Source of the DNA: W11650 sp963550755
GTDB lineage: Bacteria; Bacillota; Clostridia; Lachnospirales; Vallitaleaceae
Direction of reading: 5' to 3'
DNA length: 8,224 nucleotides
NCBI GenBank assembly: GCA_963550755.1
Contig: CAUVDV010000102.1
Span: 1 to 8,224, forward strand
The position numbers and the translations under genes are program-made. Below are positions 6,236 through 8,224 of the stretch, in pieces. The notes beneath the pieces were generated by a model. It was not told the DNA's origin, made no database searches, and saw only the letters and a list, made by a program, of their open reading frames with translations. Numbering within the stretch: the stretch's first letter is position 1; every line of letters starts with the position of its first letter.

Positions 6236-6266
6236 AAGATAGCATTGTCCCTCAAGGGCAGGTCAA
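6236..6266 (-). promoter_or_regulatory. MerR-type promoter with 19-bp spacer
   Basis: TTGACC (6261-6266) and TATCTT (6236-6241) are separated by 19 bases on the minus strand. An overlong 19-bp spacer is the signature of promoters that MerR regulators activate by untwisting the DNA. A short dyad, CCCTTGAGGG, lies inside the spacer (6249-6258), somewhat off centre. It sits 23 bases upstream of the MerR start codon, consistent with autoregulation of the now broken gene. Confidence 0.7.
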
Positions 6267-6337
6267 GAGGAAAAAGCAAAACCCTTTCCTAACTCCAGCA
6301 AGAAGCTTTGGGCCTTGCGCTTTCCTCTGACGCACCA
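6263..6337 (-). pseudogene. Probable DUF1016/YhcG nuclease scrap
   Basis: One minus-strand frame reads VRGKRKAQSFLLELGKGFAFSS and stops. The core FLLELGKGFAF resembles the conserved segment of DUF1016 (YhcG-type PD-(D/E)XK nucleases), where FVGRQ normally follows. Only about 20 residues match, with no start and no catalytic part. It ends where the MerR promoter begins and follows the NTF2-like remnant. The assignment rests on one short motif and could be coincidence. Confidence 0.35.
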
Positions 6338-6342
6338 GTCAA

Positions 6343-6433
6343 TCAATCTTCCTCCCAGTATTCGTCCATTTCCTCTACACGCTCTATTTCGCCCTGCCAT
6401 TTGCCGGGGTATTCGCAGTTGGCGCGGACATAT
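6343..6433 (-). pseudogene. NTF2/SnoaL-like gene remnant with 105-bp in-frame deletion
   Basis: The frame reads YVRANCEYPGKWQGEIERVEE, then MDEYWEED and a stop. It is a partial copy of the gene at the right edge of the window. Bases 6368-6433 match 8146-8211 at 65 of 66 positions, and 6354-6373 match 8027-8046 exactly. The offset differs by 105 bp between the blocks, and both share ATTTCC at the join: a 35-codon in-frame deletion at a 6-bp microhomology. Homology ends abruptly at 6433 and fades before about 6348, where the codon after EED becomes TGA. The piece lies just after the stop of the second ATPase and has no start of its own. Confidence 0.85.
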
Positions 6434-6460
6434 ACCAAGCCCACACAAAGGCTGGTTTCT

Positions 6461-7795
6461 TTAATCCCAATTTTTCAAATATGCTTTCATCATAAAAGCG
6501 CAAAAATATGGAAAAGTATCTATCTGATTGGTTCGGCCGACATTGAAATCTCCAAGTTTTATCCCATGCCGAATATCTCCATATTTCTCATTTTTTATTA
6601 ACGCGGTCAAGGACTTTGAGCGGTCATTGTTTGATTTTACTTCCACCGGAATCAACTCGTTTTTGGTTCTGACAAAAAAGTCCTCTTCCAGTGTTGAATT
6701 TTCTTTTTTATAATAAAAAAGTCCTATTCCTTGTTTCGTAAACGCCTCCGCCACAAAGTTCTCATAAAGCGCCCCTTTATATACGCCTAAGTTTTTATTG
6801 ACCCTTAAATCATCCTGCGCTTCTTCATCTAAAGCAGACACCAATAATCCTGTATCCGGATAATACAATTTGTACTTGCTTTTATCCGCATTTCCCTTTA
6901 ACGGCAGCTCTGGAAAAAATAAACAATTGCATTCTGTGATAACTCCAGCGTCAATCAGCCATTCAATACAGCCTGTATATTCCCTTGAACGCGCATTTTT
7001 ATCAATTTTGTTAAACTGAAACTTTTTATTCTCCTTGGCTAACTGCGCCGGGACACTGCGATATACGCTTATTATCTTGGCTTGATCCAGCCCTTGAGCG
7101 TATTTTCTTACATCTTCTTCGTAGTCTAACCTTATTTGCTTCTGAATTTCCAAAGAACCCGAAAACGTTCCGGTTTCAATATAGCCGCGGATTACGTCCG
7201 GCATTCCGCCAAGCACGCAATAATCCAAAAACAGCGCTTTATATACCGTCAATTCTGTTTCGCTAAATGGCTGGTGCTTAATCATATGCGCTAAAATATC
7301 TTTTATTTGCTCATCGCCATATCCCTTCGCCCACAGGAATTCTTCAAAATCCATGGAAAACATTTCATAATCCGTTTTATTGCCAACGCTGTTGCTATGA
7401 ATTTTTTTATAATTGATTCCTAACATGGAGCCGCTGCATATCACATCATATCGGCCGTCGATATGAAAGGACTTCAGCGCCGTGGCAACATCGGGGTATT
7501 CCTGAATTTCATCAAAAATAAGAAGCGTTTTCTGGGAAATGAATTTAAACTTGGGATTCGCAAGCGTTATATTTTTTATGACCGTTTCCACATCATAACC
7601 ATCCTCGACGATGGCAGAATATTTTTTATCCAAGGCAAAGTTGAGATAGATAACATTGCTGTAATTTGCCTTCGCAAAATGCAAAATCGATTCTGTCTTG
7701 CCAATCTGCCTTGCCCCTTTTACAATCAAAGGCTTGTGCGCCGGATTATTCTTCCAGTTAAACAGAAATTCATCAATTTTTCTTTTTAAATACAC
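6461..7795 (-). CDS. AAA (AAA_14) ATPase with C-terminal DUF4143
   Basis: The product is 444 residues and typical in length. It begins MYLKRKIDEFL, with Walker A GARQIGKT (27-34), Walker B LLIFDEIQ (91-98), the SGSMLG sensor-like segment (121-126) and LGGMPDV (195-201). In DUF4143, YENFVAEAF (344-352), LEEDFF (369-374) and VEVKSN (384-389) are present, so the E ... D ... E-x-K arrangement of a PD-(D/E)XK nuclease core is preserved, unlike in the other ATPase. The frame extends to a TTG at 7816, but that would run through the ribosome binding site. GTG at 7795 is chosen because it gives the family N-terminus and follows AGGGGGTGA. Its promoter carries four phased repeats. It is bracketed by two NTF2-like copies in the same orientation. 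Its biological role is not established; nuclease activity is an inference from the motif. Confidence 0.9.
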   Translation of the reverse strand: MYLKRKIDEFLFNWKNNPAHKPLIVKGARQIGKTESILHFAKANYSNVIYLNFALDKKYSAIVEDGYDVETVIKNITLANPKFKFISQKTLLIFDEIQEYPDVATALKSFHIDGRYDVICSGSMLGINYKKIHSNSVGNKTDYEMFSMDFEEFLWAKGYGDEQIKDILAHMIKHQPFSETELTVYKALFLDYCVLGGMPDVIRGYIETGTFSGSLEIQKQIRLDYEEDVRKYAQGLDQAKIISVYRSVPAQLAKENKKFQFNKIDKNARSREYTGCIEWLIDAGVITECNCLFFPELPLKGNADKSKYKLYYPDTGLLVSALDEEAQDDLRVNKNLGVYKGALYENFVAEAFTKQGIGLFYYKKENSTLEEDFFVRTKNELIPVEVKSNNDRSKSLTALIKNEKYGDIRHGIKLGDFNVGRTNQIDTFPYFCAFMMKAYLKNWD

Positions 7796-7816
7796 TTGTT
7801 TCACCCCCTCCCCCAA

Positions 7817-7845
7817 AGTTTATCACATTTTATGAGCTTAATCAA
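7817..7845 (-). promoter_or_regulatory. Promoter of the second DUF4143 ATPase
   Basis: TTGATT (7840-7845) and TAAACT (7817-7822) are separated by 17 bases on the minus strand, and TGA precedes the -10. The whole spacer (7823-7839) is one copy of the 32-bp-phased repeat. The transcript would start near 7810, leaving a very short leader that is almost entirely the G-rich ribosome binding site. Confidence 0.65.
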
Positions 7846-7932
7846 TTGACTTTTTCACATTTTATGAGCTTGTTTTTTATATTTCATCACATTTTATGAG
7901 CCGATTTTTTATATTTTTTCACATTTTATGAA
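7823..7932. repeat. Four direct repeats in exact 32-bp register
   Basis: TCACATTTTATGA begins at 7823, 7855, 7887 and 7919, each exactly 32 bp after the last. Three copies extend to TCACATTTTATGAGC and two to ...GAGCTT; the fourth diverges after GA. The 19 or so intervening bases are AT-rich and not conserved, apart from similarity between the second and third gaps. A 32-bp period is about three helical turns, so proteins bound to the repeats would sit on one face of the DNA. The first copy exactly fills the promoter spacer of the ATPase gene. The best reading is an operator array; iterons of a replication origin are a less likely alternative. The sequence is not seen elsewhere in the window. 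Confidence 0.85.
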
Positions 7933-7946
7933 TTCTGCCATGCCCG

Positions 7947-8222
7947 CTATAATCTCACATAATCTCTCGGAATCTTCCGCCCAATCTTCATCTGCCGCCG
8001 CCACTGGGGCGCAGCGCCGTCATCCGCCCAGTATTCGTCCATTTCCGTGATTAAGTCTTTTTCTATCGTTAAAAAACTAACGACATGAAAAGAAGCGCCT
8101 CCGCCTACAGGATAAACCCTGACCGCTGTTATTATTTTGCCGGATATTTCCTCTACGCGCTCTATTTCGCCCTGCCATTTGCCGGGGTATTCGCAGTTGG
8201 CGCGGACATATTCGGAAACCGT
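7947..8222 (-). CDS. NTF2/SnoaL-like domain protein, N-terminus outside window
   Basis: The visible 91 residues end at a TAG (7947-7949). They read EYVRANCEYPGKWQGEIERVEEISGKIITAV... then ITEMDEYWADDGAAPQWR and MKIGRKI. This beta-rich pattern with MDEYW(x)DDG near the end is that of small NTF2/SnoaL-like proteins of about 120-130 residues, a fold used by isomerases, cyclases and many uncharacterised proteins. Roughly 30-40 N-terminal residues lie beyond the right edge. No frameshift is seen, so the gene may be intact. A shortened, almost identical copy lies at 6343-6433. The substrate is unknown. Confidence 0.75.
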   Translation of the reverse strand, partial: TVSEYVRANCEYPGKWQGEIERVEEISGKIITAVRVYPVGGGASFHVVSFLTIEKDLITEMDEYWADDGAAPQWRRQMKIGRKIPRDYVRL

Positions 8223-8224
8223 AA

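Noticed and set aside
6263..6448. 61-residue minus-strand gene upstream of MerR
   Set aside because: Its first half is an off-frame reading of the NTF2-like remnant, and only the last ~20 residues look like anything (possible DUF1016 scrap), so it is not one gene.
7463..7789. 108-residue plus-strand protein opposite the second ATPase N-terminus
   Set aside because: It is antisense to the Walker A and Walker B region of a clearly coding gene and has no independent support.
7823..7932. CRISPR array
   Set aside because: The conserved unit is only 13-17 bases and the intervals are about 15-19 AT-rich bases that partly resemble each other. No cas genes are present, and the first repeat is embedded in a promoter.

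Overview
The window looks like a chromosomal segment of a low-to-moderate-GC Firmicute, most likely of the class Clostridia. The evidence is the Firmicutes-type S12 with the insertion before its PQKRGVC motif, the strong AGGAGG-type ribosome binding sites, and the TTG/GTG starts. All recognisable genes lie on the minus strand, so transcription runs from high to low coordinates.

Region 1 (1-3314) is the str operon, rpsL - rpsG - fusA. It has its own sigma-A-type promoter inside a perfect palindrome (3276-3314). fusA runs off the left edge after 620 codons. The rpsL-rpsG spacer is unusually long (369 bp) and contains a roughly 223-bp inverted-repeat element that would fold into a large structure in the mRNA.

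Region 2 (3315-8224) is accessory and heavily eroded. It holds two intact but different AAA/DUF4143 ATPases (4144-5397 and 6461-7795), each with a convincing promoter. Around them are remnants: two overlapping CydD/CydC-like ABC transporter genes that have each lost their middle; a MerR-family regulator cut to its first 20 residues, whose likely C-terminal part is fused to the tail of a DJ-1/PfpI-family protein; a probable DUF1016/YhcG nuclease scrap; and an NTF2/SnoaL-like fragment with an in-frame internal deletion. A less damaged NTF2/SnoaL-like gene enters from the right edge. The two NTF2-like copies are in the same orientation and bracket the second ATPase.

The most striking regulatory structure is upstream of the second ATPase. 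Four copies of a TCACATTTTATGA repeat lie in an exact 32-bp register, and the promoter-proximal copy exactly fills the 17-bp spacer between -35 and -10. The overall picture is an intact translation operon next to a deletion-scarred zone in which the two ATPase genes have survived. All family assignments come from reading motifs in the translated sequence; no database search was run.
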